From contig JAVBQI010000101.1 in NCBI GenBank assembly GCA_031549145.1, forward strand, positions 1 through 35,864: DNA of 35,864 bases, in the 5' to 3' direction. The translations under genes and the position numbers were made by a program. Below, piece by piece: positions 17,101-24,776 of the stretch. Numbering within the stretch: the first letter of the stretch is position 1; each line of letters begins with the position of its first letter. The notes below the pieces were generated by a model. It made no database searches, was not told the origin of the DNA, and saw only the letters and a program-made list of their open reading frames with translations. The stretch is from JAVBSX01 sp031549145 (GTDB taxonomy: Bacteria > Planctomycetota > Planctomycetia > Pirellulales > Thermoguttaceae).

Positions 17101-20100
17101 ATACGGTCTTCGGCACGGTTTCCTGGGACGTCCGCGTCTCGAGTTTCATCGATTGGATCGAAGCTGCGATGTCCGGTGGTGGGCGGGAAATCGTCGTCAA
17201 TGAGGAAATGTATGTTCCGGTCGATCCGGATAACCCGGACGGGGATACCCGGCTGGTTCCCAACGGCGATCAGATGTGGTCCGACGTCGCGATGGACGCC
17301 CAAGGCAATTTCGTCGTGACCTGGACCAGCTTCGACCCGGTCACCGCTACATCGCAATTCATTCCGCCGGCAGCGATCTATGCACGCCGGTTCCGATCCG
17401 ATCCGGTCGCGACCGCGATCAGCAGCCAATTCCTGGTCAGCAACATCTCCGCGACGACCATGGAGGATTACCACCAGGCCCATTCCAAGATTTCCATGAC
17501 CCCCAAGGGGGATTTCGTCATCGTTTGGGAAGGCTATGGCAATCCGATGTATTCGGACAGCTACGATGTGACGTTCGATGTCCTGGCGAGACGATATATC
17601 AATACCACGGATGCGATCACGTATCTGGCCAACGACATCTACGATATCCCCGGTTACGGTAACATCGACCCGGCGAACGGCGGAGCCCTCGGTTCCGAAT
17701 TTTTCGTCAACAAGACCATCGTCGGCGACCAGTCGGCCCCGAGCGTCGCCGTGAGCAGCACCGGCGATATGGTGATCGTCTGGCAAGGTTACGGCGAAAC
17801 CCAAATCACGAAAGAGAATCCCGAAAAGGAACTCGTCGATGATTCCGGTATTTATTATCGCCGGATCGTCGTGAGCAAGGATATTTCCGCTCCCTACGTC
17901 GCCGATGTGATCGCCGCCGTCCAGGATGAGGAAACCGGCGACTACAAGCTGACCCAGGTGCTGGACGGAATGACTTTGGCGAAGGGGCCGAACAACATGA
18001 TCCTCACCTTGAGCGAGGAGGTGTTCGCCGAAAACACGATCAGCATCCGGAGTATTCTCAATCCGGCCAACTGGTCGTTGTCCAAGGGAGGCACCCAGCA
18101 GTTGGGGGCGATCGTCGCGATCGATTTTTACACACCGGAGAACAAGAGCGTTGTTTACAACGGACGCGACACGGCCTACGGCGGTTGGGACGAAGACCAT
18201 CCGGCGGAATGGATCACGAGTTGGAAATCCGGCAAAATCCAGGTCGTCCTGACGTTCGACTCCCAGTTGAACGAACCGGGCGATCAGGCATTGACTCCGG
18301 GCGATTACACCTTGACGCTGCGGCAGACGGTGACCGACTTGAGCGGGAACCGCTTGGACGGCATCTTCAACGGACGTTCCGGTGGGGATTTCAACATCAA
18401 ATTCACTGTCGCCGGAGCCATTCAAGGCGAAGAGGACGACGATCCCACGATGCCGACCGACACGCAGCCGACCGATGGAACCTACACGGATCCGTACGGC
18501 TTCCTCGGCGTGAACAACCATGACACCCCGGCCATCGCCGTTCGTGCCGACGGTGCCTTCGTGCTCGTCGGCGTCGAAACGATAGGTTACGATTACAGCC
18601 GCGTCGTCGCCCGACGGTTCGCCGCCGACGGTTCGCCGCTCGGGGCGGAAAGCTACGTCTCCTCGAATACGAATACGGAGTACCTCCAAACGAATCCCGA
18701 CATCGCCATGGACCAATACGGCAACTATGTCGTCGTTTGGGCCGGCCCCGGCGAAAAAATGAGCGTCGGCGGCATCTATGCCCGCGTGTTCGACGCTTAC
18801 GGCAAGGCGACGACCCTCGATATCCAGATTCCCGAGCTCGTCGGATTCTATCAGTCGAGCCCGAAGGTCGCGATCAACACCGACGGTTCCTTCGTCGTGA
18901 CCTGGATCGGTGCGAGTAGCCAGGGGAATGCCCTGACGATTTATTCGCGGACGTTCGGATTCGACGGTAAACCGCTCAGCAAGCAGATCGTCTTGGCGAC
19001 GACCAACCAGTTGAACGACTTCGGCGTCGATATCGCTTCCGACCGTTACGGGAATTACGCCATCACTTGGAACGCCTATGACGACGCGACGCGGACGCAC
19101 GACATCTTCGCCAAGACCTTTCATGTCGATATGTACGGAAATTACACCGTCGCCAGGGACACCTTCAAGGTCAATACCATCGTCAACGGAGAACAGATTA
19201 ATCCGAAGATTACGATGTCCTCCGAAGGGGATTTCGTCGTCACTTGGGAAGGCCGTTACGAAAAGGCGCCCGATTCGAGCCGCGGCGGCGTCTATGCCCG
19301 GGCCTTTACCTTTGCGGGGACCTCGATTCCGATTCTCGGCACGACCTCCGATGCCCTGATCAATCAGTTTACCTTGAACGATCAGATGTCGCCCGATGTC
19401 GCGATTTCCCAGGACGGCAAACGGCTTTCGATCACCTGGACTTCGTATAATCAGGAACCGGACAATTACGACCCGGATTCGGGGACATATCCCCAGGATT
19501 ACGGAGTCATTACCCGATACTTCTCGCGGGAAGGAACGGGAACGACCGGCTTTGGAAAATCGACCACTTACGTCAGCAACGAATTCGTCGTCAACAAGAT
19601 TACCCCCGGCAACCAGATTGATCCGGTCATTGGAATGGATCTGAACGGGGATTACACCATCGCCTGGGTCGGTTATCCCGTTTCCGATAGTACCGCGCCA
19701 CAGGTTTACGTCCGTTCCTACCGTCCGAATGGTTTTACGGCGGGCAACACGAGTTCGTCCTATTTCACTGGTTCGACGACGAACTCTTCGTCCTTTGCGA
19801 GTACGAGTTCGAAAGGCTCGACGGCGACGGCCTCGTCGATCTTTTCCAGCGCCAATTACATGCGGCCTTCGGGCGGTGGCTTCCTCGATTTCGAGGGGAG
19901 CGGTGTTTCGAGCACTTATCTCGTGAGCGGGACCGCCGGCGACAACGTCTTCGAGGTCATTCCCGGAGCGACGACCGGTTCCTGGGTCGTGAAACTCAAC
20001 GGCAAGACCGTCGATCTGCCTCAAGGGATCACCTACCTGATCCTCGACGGGATGGGCGGGAAAAACACGGTCAAGATCACCGGGACGGCGGCCGCCGAAA

Positions 20101-21101
20101 CCGCGACCCTGGACGCGGAAAACCGCATCCTCCGTTTCGAGAGCGCGAACCTCGCGATCAAGGCGAACGATGTAACCGACCTCCTGCTCGATGGAGCCGG
20201 CGGCGAAGACACCTTGACCGTAACCACGTCCAAAGGGGATGATACTTTGAACCTGGACGTCGGTTCCATGATTCTCAGCGGTACCCTTTTCCGGTACACC
20301 GCGAACAACTTCGAGTTGGTCAAAGTCGTTTCCGGCGGAGGTAACGATGCCGCCGTGATGCGCGACTCCAAGGAAGAGGACCACTTGACGATGTATTCGA
20401 ACCGTGTCCTGTTGAGCGGAAACGGGTTCTCGCACGAAGTGTCCGGATTTTCCAGCGTCAACGCGATTTCGACTTCCGGAAACGATACGGCCGTCTTTTA
20501 CGGCTCGAGCCAGGCGGATACGTTGTTCGCCGATGAGAACGGCGTCAGCCTGAGCGGTTCGAACTACTGGAACCGGGCCAAGGGATTTATGGACGTAACC
20601 GTCCAGAGTTCCGGCAACGGGAATACGGCCCAAATCGTCGGTTCCTCGAAGGGGGGCGATTCGTATTCGGGAACGAATGCGATTTCGACAATGAACTACG
20701 CCGGCGGACAAACGCTTCGCTTCAGCGGATTCCAGCGGATCGACGTTCAGGCGGGCCGCGGAACCTCGACGGCCTTGCTGAGCGGCGACAATACGTTCGT
20801 CGGTTACGACGATCACTGCCTCTGGGCGGGCGGCGGGATCGAGCAAACGCTGTCGGGTTTTTCCTCGACGACGGTTCAAGCGTCCCGCGGAACCGGTTCG
20901 CAAGCGCTACTGGACATTTCCGCTCAGGCGAACGCGACGATTCGGGCCGCCGGAAACGGCGTCTCGCTCAACATCGACGGAGCCGATCTGTACCACCTGA
21001 TCGCCTTCGACCAGGTTCGCGCCAAGAAAGCGGCTGGCGGAACCGTCGGGAGGCTGCAATCCGTGACCGATTACCTCTTCTGTAACGACGCTTGGGAATA
21101 A
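11106..21101 (+). CDS. Giant LEPR-XLL-type secreted repeat protein with an embedded trypsin-like protease domain
   Basis: This 3331-residue protein has an N-terminus with no classical signal peptide but a basic stretch and DALEERALLSV (about residues 40-52), a form of the LEPR-XLL motif of giant planctomycete proteins. From about residue 90 to 2870 some twenty degenerate repeats of 50-60 residues occur, with core P-x-(V/I)-A-x-D-x-x-GDFVVTW and an end like IYARRF. Many carry DxDGD turns that suggest calcium binding. Two SbsA-like Ig modules interrupt them (about 1155-1310 and 2285-2440). Residues 1753-2021 form a chymotrypsin-fold protease domain with triad H1785 (TAAHVV), D1835 (VDLAVL) and S1963 (HGDSGGPVF). 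A Ser/Thr linker (about 2880-2920) leads to a repetitive, probably beta-helical tail. It is probably a surface or matrix protein. No Shine-Dalgarno sequence precedes the ATG; a strong terminator follows. Confidence 0.85.
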   Translation: MAFTQLSSKLVKLTDILQRTFSSKPGKNKNQARKSRSLHIDALEERALLSVSVGSAYDLMVNQPNPSTVLPNWPNATTTVISGTNQSTASNDAGDFVMTWAQEEPVWIRDENGVPLLDDNGDYRPFLVYNSTTKRQEVAMETNIYARYFTDEIQRITLPEELLTTSGGNMSRFKLQYGGNEIQKLTFYSATETRYSSADDATFRISSDPIYGSLWIGGIYPEGEDYPDVLIHFDETLGAEMSAKLLQKELAGLGPYMQGVKVTAVSSREFNIEFTDNYWKDKDVPELRIRDAALDGFMAGALITTVNQPIEISYYTSDSTSIGIPLYPDNPQKTAEAIEYAFSQYSEEAFYAPVNTNVWLADEWEQSTSRPTLGTFQVPKVRVTCIDNLNFEIRFIDESGKMDQPEVLVSSAKDVYGREYVDHDSIFTYGYYKYTGEKYASLHPTTTVKEPSPAFRVNPPEPDDPITPYPDVTNQRAPVVTMDADGDFIIAWESDVNKWTNPYDKTDIFVQRFTVQAVLPEDQITFRPDGKIVQSVRPVGNTIQVNKYENGQQIDPSISCDRYGNFCVSWTNLAQDFSYYLGTKARWFDRDGNPTTLDVDVSPEQTLHTFDSRVFMSEDGATIITWNRSDHDYTLFKSVYLPGSTTPMINNAVISTNAYEPSIAFDSNNRYVLTYTTPFAYTVDIGLDSPELVNPGRDIYATMFAPDIDGDGNVVGETVIRDLYRVNSYVNSLASETWFSSQVSPTVAIDADGDMIISYQGYGPDTGSQIFDGGQFISSYLPQFVNDEKNADLQAYFEYTYYILENPSGVDVDSLVRDFIVYVSKDRGTYYWNSYTQEYEYYEYFKAATQEQIGRMHAILESYFGLMRGGAADILYTRLDADPLLSQDYLVSDSVANAQRDGNNTRLLMCIPNKAISSGAVNVNIYREDAYSSRQENVSLALTIDSETNQIDIDKTVKALSDALNGTWIVTKHFYQAHPDEPLDAVKVRNVPASEIVDRAGTGYELPFGSDEYVVFEITFLDGAHDAAITFGYYGDDPKDAGEITFLDEEAINSRGVIRFFSEIQGNSGTQRLNSHAVMSKAGSYTITYAQSTDPIYLKSQFDNRSLWFTKYTTGPMIKDYYGAAQVNYFYRNFVESTDTAGALITDYFLPDGKALKNYDQVSYALKDLVVTFNEALRDKDIYPNARDQAHNVDNINNWILLKDGIQVKNGIANIEFRMSASLDLAQNAALDVVNTGSLTMGTNKWEAVITFNGDSVDGALSDGQYTLVAKNTIWDIAGNHLGKNGVSDYLYPEGQDYAIVFNISVMDGYLGFNPDPVDDSNIASTEHHVNEGDDYSEGNQYFRVDDPKDYPITKNMDSGPKSVASDAEGNFVVVWTSDDPANPGIFGRKYRAYTTYTTTGVSGQPGETYVEDTIAIFRISANPTASQAAVAMDADGDFVVTWSEEDSSGNRDVYYNYFREKNETIEARYTGSPVRVNTETRYTQQNPAVAIDVEGDFVIVWESEEQDGDGWGIYGQRFAPDGSRVGGKNTVQDVILAGNPSSGGTFSLLYKEYDLNGKVIADKTRTIGPITILQNTFEMIAAVQKAFDDQGLEVVVKAAEIGRLQVEFVGSYGLQTVAQLGVVDVHLVNPKSGQTVRTAISTVGSSGEFQVNTTIENDQRYPSIAMKMDGAFVVTWTGWARSTASSYALSADIYARNFVSNHTIRTSQVQNNPEYAYYTDVPTSPGGTSPSPNVVTTDSPANHVVPPGGTYDGVVMITATSGEGAWTGSGSLLVSGFHILTAAHVVTNEDGTALDPRDLVVTFETASGIKQYQVAEVLVHPSYQGTASFSATVDLAVLQLVEFAPDSVTRYDLYRDQDELGKEITFVGYGATGTGTTGDIEPGGVKRIGWNKYEISGDQYSPMFSPDLLMYDFDGSYVYTWTDSSGNEYRETYYFDAFGTMYGITDAGLGSARESSSAHGDSGGPVFIDGKIAGVVSGGEYPGLSVPFPYPPAGSDPNTVFGTVSWDVRVSSFIDWIEAAMSGGGREIVVNEEMYVPVDPDNPDGDTRLVPNGDQMWSDVAMDAQGNFVVTWTSFDPVTATSQFIPPAAIYARRFRSDPVATAISSQFLVSNISATTMEDYHQAHSKISMTPKGDFVIVWEGYGNPMYSDSYDVTFDVLARRYINTTDAITYLANDIYDIPGYGNIDPANGGALGSEFFVNKTIVGDQSAPSVAVSSTGDMVIVWQGYGETQITKENPEKELVDDSGIYYRRIVVSKDISAPYVADVIAAVQDEETGDYKLTQVLDGMTLAKGPNNMILTLSEEVFAENTISIRSILNPANWSLSKGGTQQLGAIVAIDFYTPENKSVVYNGRDTAYGGWDEDHPAEWITSWKSGKIQVVLTFDSQLNEPGDQALTPGDYTLTLRQTVTDLSGNRLDGIFNGRSGGDFNIKFTVAGAIQGEEDDDPTMPTDTQPTDGTYTDPYGFLGVNNHDTPAIAVRADGAFVLVGVETIGYDYSRVVARRFAADGSPLGAESYVSSNTNTEYLQTNPDIAMDQYGNYVVVWAGPGEKMSVGGIYARVFDAYGKATTLDIQIPELVGFYQSSPKVAINTDGSFVVTWIGASSQGNALTIYSRTFGFDGKPLSKQIVLATTNQLNDFGVDIASDRYGNYAITWNAYDDATRTHDIFAKTFHVDMYGNYTVARDTFKVNTIVNGEQINPKITMSSEGDFVVTWEGRYEKAPDSSRGGVYARAFTFAGTSIPILGTTSDALINQFTLNDQMSPDVAISQDGKRLSITWTSYNQEPDNYDPDSGTYPQDYGVITRYFSREGTGTTGFGKSTTYVSNEFVVNKITPGNQIDPVIGMDLNGDYTIAWVGYPVSDSTAPQVYVRSYRPNGFTAGNTSSSYFTGSTTNSSSFASTSSKGSTATASSIFSSANYMRPSGGGFLDFEGSGVSSTYLVSGTAGDNVFEVIPGATTGSWVVKLNGKTVDLPQGITYLILDGMGGKNTVKITGTAAAETATLDAENRILRFESANLAIKANDVTDLLLDGAGGEDTLTVTTSKGDDTLNLDVGSMILSGTLFRYTANNFELVKVVSGGGNDAAVMRDSKEEDHLTMYSNRVLLSGNGFSHEVSGFSSVNAISTSGNDTAVFYGSSQADTLFADENGVSLSGSNYWNRAKGFMDVTVQSSGNGNTAQIVGSSKGGDSYSGTNAISTMNYAGGQTLRFSGFQRIDVQAGRGTSTALLSGDNTFVGYDDHCLWAGGGIEQTLSGFSSTTVQASRGTGSQALLDISAQANATIRAAGNGVSLNIDGADLYHLIAFDQVRAKKAAGGTVGRLQSVTDYLFCNDAWE

Positions 21102-21147
21102 CCCTCAGGCTCGCGAGAAGCGATTCAAACACCGTTTGTCAAAAATG

Positions 21148-21177
21148 CCGGGACCGCAAGGTCCCGGTTTTCGTTTT
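21148..21177 (+). terminator. Rho-independent terminator of the giant gene
   Basis: An 8-bp perfect stem, CCGGGACC / GGTCCCGG, with a GCAA tetraloop is followed by TTTTCGTTTT. It lies 46 bp after the stop at 21101. The hairpin differs by one loop base from the left hairpin of the family 1 repeat at 297-316. Confidence 0.75.
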
Positions 21178-21244
21178 CGACATAATCGCGGGTTTCTCGA
21201 CGCGTGGGTTGCAAAGTCGTTGGAACCGTCCGGAAAACGAGGCC

Positions 21245-21351
21245 GTCATTTCGACTGAAACGCAGCGTAAGGAGAAATCTCAACCTCGCGAGAGGGCCGG
21301 AACTCCGAGTTTCTCGGCGAGGGTGAGATTTCTCGCTTTGCTCGAAATGAC
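21245..21351. repeat. Long palindromic repeat, GTCATTTCGA type
   Basis: The ends are GTCATTTCGA (21245-21254) and TCGAAATGAC (21342-21351). Inside, GGAGAAATCTCAACCTCGC pairs imperfectly with GCGAGGGTGAGATTTCTC around a further GC-rich arm. From memory, similar elements with GTCATTTCGA ends and a GAGATTTCTC arm are scattered through many bacterial genomes. It is the only copy here. The remaining bases from 21178 to 21592 show no gene. Confidence 0.75.
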
Positions 21352-21592
21352 CACTCGACCGTTGTCGGTTGATTGAAAATCGAAAATTTTCGACTTTGCG
21401 ATTCTCATGGTTTTTTCACCAAGATCGTTGATTCTTCGTGAGGACTGTTTCATAATACTTCTTGTCGCCTTTTCCTCTCGATGCCGCGATTTTTGACAGG
21501 ATAAAAAATGGAATTGAAGTGTTTTGCTCCTGTCATTTATGATGCGGTGCTCGTCAACGCAACCTTTCGTCAACTCTCACCCAAAACGAATC

Positions 21593-22900
21593 ATGTCCAA
21601 CAAACCGACTCGACGCGATTTTCTCAAAACAAGCGGTCTCGCCCTGGCCGGGGCCTCCGTTCTTTCCGTCGCCCGGGGCGCCCACGCCGCCGGGACAAGC
21701 GAACTCAAGGTCGGCCTGATCGGCTGCGGCTCCCGCGGGACCGGGGCTTTGAGCCAGGTCCTTTCGATCGACCCGACGGCCAAGGTCGTCGCGATGGGCG
21801 ATTACATTCCCCAACGGGTTTCAACGTTCGTCGCCGCCTTGAAGCACAACTTTGGCGAACGAGTCGACATCAAGCCGGAACAATGCTTCGGCGGTTTCGA
21901 GAATTACAAACGGGTGATCGAAAGCGATTGCGACCTGGTCCTCATCGCCTGTGCCGCGAAGTTTCACCCTCTTTATTCCAAAACGGCTCTCGAAGCGGGC
22001 AAGCACGTTTTCGTCGAAAAGCCGCACGCGATCGACGCGGCCGGGGTCCACATGATCGAGGATGCGATCAGGGTCGCCCGGGAAAAAAATCTCTGCTTCC
22101 TTTCCGGACTGCACAGCCGGCACTGCGATCAATGGAAGGCGACCGTTCAAAAAATCCGCGAAGGGATGATCGGCGATGTCAAGATGATTCAATCGACGTT
22201 CCTCCGGGCGCCTTACGGGGTGTATCCGCCCGATCCGAACCGGAGCGAACTCGACAACCAGGTCGCCAACCAATACCATTTTACCTGGCTCTGCGGCGAC
22301 GACGTCACTCAATCGCTGGTGCATAACCTCGACCGAATGAACTGGGTGCTCGGGGACGACAAAATGCCGATTCGCTGCTTCGGGCTCGGCGGCCGGGCCT
22401 CGATGATCGCCCCGGAATTCGGCGACGTTTTCGATCACCATACGGCCGTATATGAATACCCGAACAATGTCCGGGTTTACGCCCTTTGCCGGACCGAGGT
22501 CGGTTGTTACAACGAGTACGACGACCTGATTATCGGCACGAAAGGGATCGTCAATTGGAACGTGGCCCGGATTCTCGACGAAAAAGGGAAACAGATTTGG
22601 AAATTCGACGGGGAACATCAGGGCGGGCACCACGAAGAGCAGGTTTTTCTCAACAAGGCAATCAAGGAAGGCAAACCGCTCATTTCCGGCGAGCATATGG
22701 CCAAGGGGACAATGACCGCGATTCTCGGCCAGGTCGCCTGTTATACCGGCAAATCGCACACCTGGGACGAAGTGTACGATTCGAAATTCCTGTTCGGACC
22801 CGCCCCGGAAGACTGCAAGGACGAAATGCCCCCGCCGGTTCTGCCGGACGAAAAGGGCATTTACCCCGTTCCGGTCCCGGGCCAAAGCATCTTCTGGTAA
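21593..22900 (+). CDS. Gfo/Idh/MocA family oxidoreductase with Tat signal
   Basis: This 435-residue protein starts with a twin-arginine signal (TRRDFLKTSGLALAGASVL, cleavage after AHA near residue 32). A Rossmann NAD(P)-binding fold follows, with GLIGCGSRGTG (G44-x-G46-x-x-G49) and the family EKP motif in VFVEKPHAI (E142-P144). A second-domain signature is QSLVHNLDRMNWVLGD. These enzymes act on sugars or cyclitols. Exported, Tat-dependent members are abundant in planctomycetes and probably carry their cofactor across folded. The substrate is not predictable. ATG 21593 is chosen because it places the RR motif at residues 7-8; the frame is open 23 codons further. The gene fits with the Tat components at 34602-35541, although no TatC is visible. 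Confidence 0.9.
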   Translation: MSNKPTRRDFLKTSGLALAGASVLSVARGAHAAGTSELKVGLIGCGSRGTGALSQVLSIDPTAKVVAMGDYIPQRVSTFVAALKHNFGERVDIKPEQCFGGFENYKRVIESDCDLVLIACAAKFHPLYSKTALEAGKHVFVEKPHAIDAAGVHMIEDAIRVAREKNLCFLSGLHSRHCDQWKATVQKIREGMIGDVKMIQSTFLRAPYGVYPPDPNRSELDNQVANQYHFTWLCGDDVTQSLVHNLDRMNWVLGDDKMPIRCFGLGGRASMIAPEFGDVFDHHTAVYEYPNNVRVYALCRTEVGCYNEYDDLIIGTKGIVNWNVARILDEKGKQIWKFDGEHQGGHHEEQVFLNKAIKEGKPLISGEHMAKGTMTAILGQVACYTGKSHTWDEVYDSKFLFGPAPEDCKDEMPPPVLPDEKGIYPVPVPGQSIFW

Positions 22901-22978
22901 TGCAACGGCTGAAAGAGCCGCATGTGAAGCGCAGCGTAACTTGTGGACCTTGGACAAGGACAATCCTCGGCAAGGCGT

Positions 22979-23899
22979 TCAGCGATTCGCGAAAATCGCG
23001 GCCCGAATACCTTCGGCAACCCGGTCCGGCTCGAACGGCTCTTCGACGGACACTTGGCGGCATTCGGCGAGCCCGCGAAACCAGGTTCGCTGCCGCTTGG
23101 CGAATTGCCGCGAATGGGTTTGGATCAGCTCGACCGCTTCCGGAAGCGGTCGCTCTCCGCGAAAATGTTCGAACAATTCCCGGTACCCGACCGCCTGGGA
23201 CGCGGTTCGGCCGAGCTTGCCCTCGAAGAGTTCCCGGGCCTCTTCAAGCAACCCGGCGCCAATCATCTGTCCGACGCGAAGGTCGATCCGGCGGTTCAGC
23301 GTCTCGGTCGGCCAATCGAGCACGAAAACGAGATGCTCTTTTTCCGAAGCCGGTTGCTCGAACTGCGTTTGCCAAACGCTGATCGGTGTTCCCGTCTTTT
23401 CGAAAACTTCGATCGCCCGGATCAACCGCCGAGCGTCGTTCGGATGCAACCGCCGGGCCGCTTCAGGGTCGACGGCCGTCAACCGGGCGTGCAGGTCGTT
23501 GCCCGATTCGGCCCAGAGCCGGAGTTCGCGTCGGAGTTCCGGATCGGCCGGAGGCCCTTCAAAAAGCCCTCGGAGCAACCCTTTGAGATAGAGCGGGGTT
23601 CCTCCGACGAACAAAACCCGTTTGCCGCGCAGCCGAATCCCGGCGATCGTTTCATGAGCGGCTTTGACATAATCGGCAACGGAAAACTCTTCCTCCGGAT
23701 CGAGAATGTCAATTAAATGATGGGGGATTCCGCCTTGTTCTTGAAGCGTTGGTTTAGCCGTCCCGATGTCCATTTTCCGATAAATCGACATCGAGTCCAT
23801 TGAAATGATCTCCGCGTTCAGCGCCCGGGCCAAAGCGACCCCGACCGCCGTTTTGCCGCTTGCCGTCGGCCCGCTCAGGTAAACGATCGGGTCAATCAA
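22979..23899 (-). CDS. miaA: tRNA dimethylallyltransferase MiaA
   Basis: This protein of about 306 residues has the P-loop GPTASGKT at its N-terminus, the DSMSIYRKMDIGTAKPT motif, the HHLIDILDPEEEFSV stretch, VGGTPLYLKGLLRG, and the C-terminal KRQRTWFRG signature. MiaA adds an isopentenyl group to A37 of tRNAs reading codons that start with U. The motif has Ser where many orthologues have Gln (DSMQVY), a variation I believe occurs in this phylum. There is no ATG near the N-terminus. TTG 23899 is chosen because GAGGAG lies seven bases upstream; another TTG, at 23914, would put that sequence inside the gene. It is convergent with the oxidoreductase gene, 78 bp apart. Confidence 0.93.
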   Translation of the reverse strand: MIDPIVYLSGPTASGKTAVGVALARALNAEIISMDSMSIYRKMDIGTAKPTLQEQGGIPHHLIDILDPEEEFSVADYVKAAHETIAGIRLRGKRVLFVGGTPLYLKGLLRGLFEGPPADPELRRELRLWAESGNDLHARLTAVDPEAARRLHPNDARRLIRAIEVFEKTGTPISVWQTQFEQPASEKEHLVFVLDWPTETLNRRIDLRVGQMIGAGLLEEARELFEGKLGRTASQAVGYRELFEHFRGERPLPEAVELIQTHSRQFAKRQRTWFRGLAECRQVSVEEPFEPDRVAEGIRAAIFANR

Positions 23900-24776
23900 T
23901 TTGAAACTCCTCAATGATTGGCAAAAGCCAAAAAGTATTGTGCTGGTGATAAAAAGTGAACCGAGCGATATTTTTTACGAAGTGTAACGAAGTTCAAAAT
24001 ATCGCGGACCATGTCAAATCGTGACACGGACAACGGGTCAAATTTAATTGCCTCATCTATAAAACGCACAACAGAGCCGCGTGCTATGCACGCGAAGTAT
24101 CAGTCCCCCGAGAACGCAAGTTTAACCAATTTGACGGAAAAGTGTCAACCGGTCGTCCTCTTCGACAAAGAGTGTTGCCTTTTCAGGCTATCGGAAGAAT
24201 CACGATCCCGGCAATCTGTTGAGAGGCCAATAAAAAAGCCGCACACAAGGCACGGCTTTTCGTCAAATCGGAGAGTGGAATAAACCAAAAACAAATGTTC
24301 CGGTTTCTGGACGATTATTTGCGACAAAAAAGGTCGACTATTTCTTGTCGGTCCAAAAACAAGTCAATTGTTTCCTGCATATTTCCAGCAAAAATTGCGC
24401 CAATTGCCGATCCTCGCGAAAAAAACGAACGCGGCCAACCCGGCGTTTACGCTTTGGGCTGCTGCTTGCCGTGTTCGATTTTTTGCATAAAGATCAATAA
24501 ATCGGCTTGAGTATGGTACACTTTTCCTCGGGAAAAGAAAATCTTTTTTGGATTACAGCGCAAGCAGATTGTATAATAATATGCGTTAAAAAAATACAAC
24601 GTGCTGCATTATCACACACTTTCCTCCTGGCATTTGCCGTTTGGGCTGCTTGCGACGAGACAAAATAAAACGCGAAAGCACGAAACCGCGAAAAAAGCAT
24701 TTTCCGGTCCTTGTCCAAAGATTTTGGTTTAGGTAATATATCCAATTGCCTTCCTCTTTCTCACTCTTCAACCGAC
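23900..24776. other. Long intergenic region (877 bp) with inverted repeats and no clear gene
   Basis: Contents: an inverted repeat GCGATATTTT / AAAATATCGC at 23965-24005 with ACGAAGT repeated inside; a hairpin AAAAGCCG / CGGCTTTT at 24234-24260 that could be a bidirectional terminator; CGGCTTGAGTAT near 24504, matching the end of family 3 in reverse; and two copies of TTTGGGCTGCT (near 24453 and 24638). Open frames such as 24011-24283 and 24295-24510 have translations that look non-coding. An untranslated RNA between the promoter-like site at 24548 and the next gene cannot be excluded. Confidence 0.45.
24548..24577 (+). promoter_or_regulatory. Possible sigma-70-type promoter upstream of the ketosynthase-like gene
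   Basis: TTGGAT (24548-24553) and a perfect TATAAT (24572-24577) are separated by 18 bp. The predicted start of transcription is nearly 200 bp before ATG 24777, which would give a long leader. Confidence 0.4.

Noticed and set aside
13854..20903. A 2349-codon open frame on the minus strand, opposite the giant gene
   Set aside because: Its translation is low-complexity (Arg, Asp, Val, Gly) with repeated DDEIPFGVHRD-like strings that are the mirror of the GDFVVTW repeats. It is a by-product of strong third-position C/G bias and repeats in the sense gene.
24011..24510. Small frames in the gap between miaA and the ketosynthase-like gene
   Set aside because: Translations look random and no ribosome-binding sites precede them.
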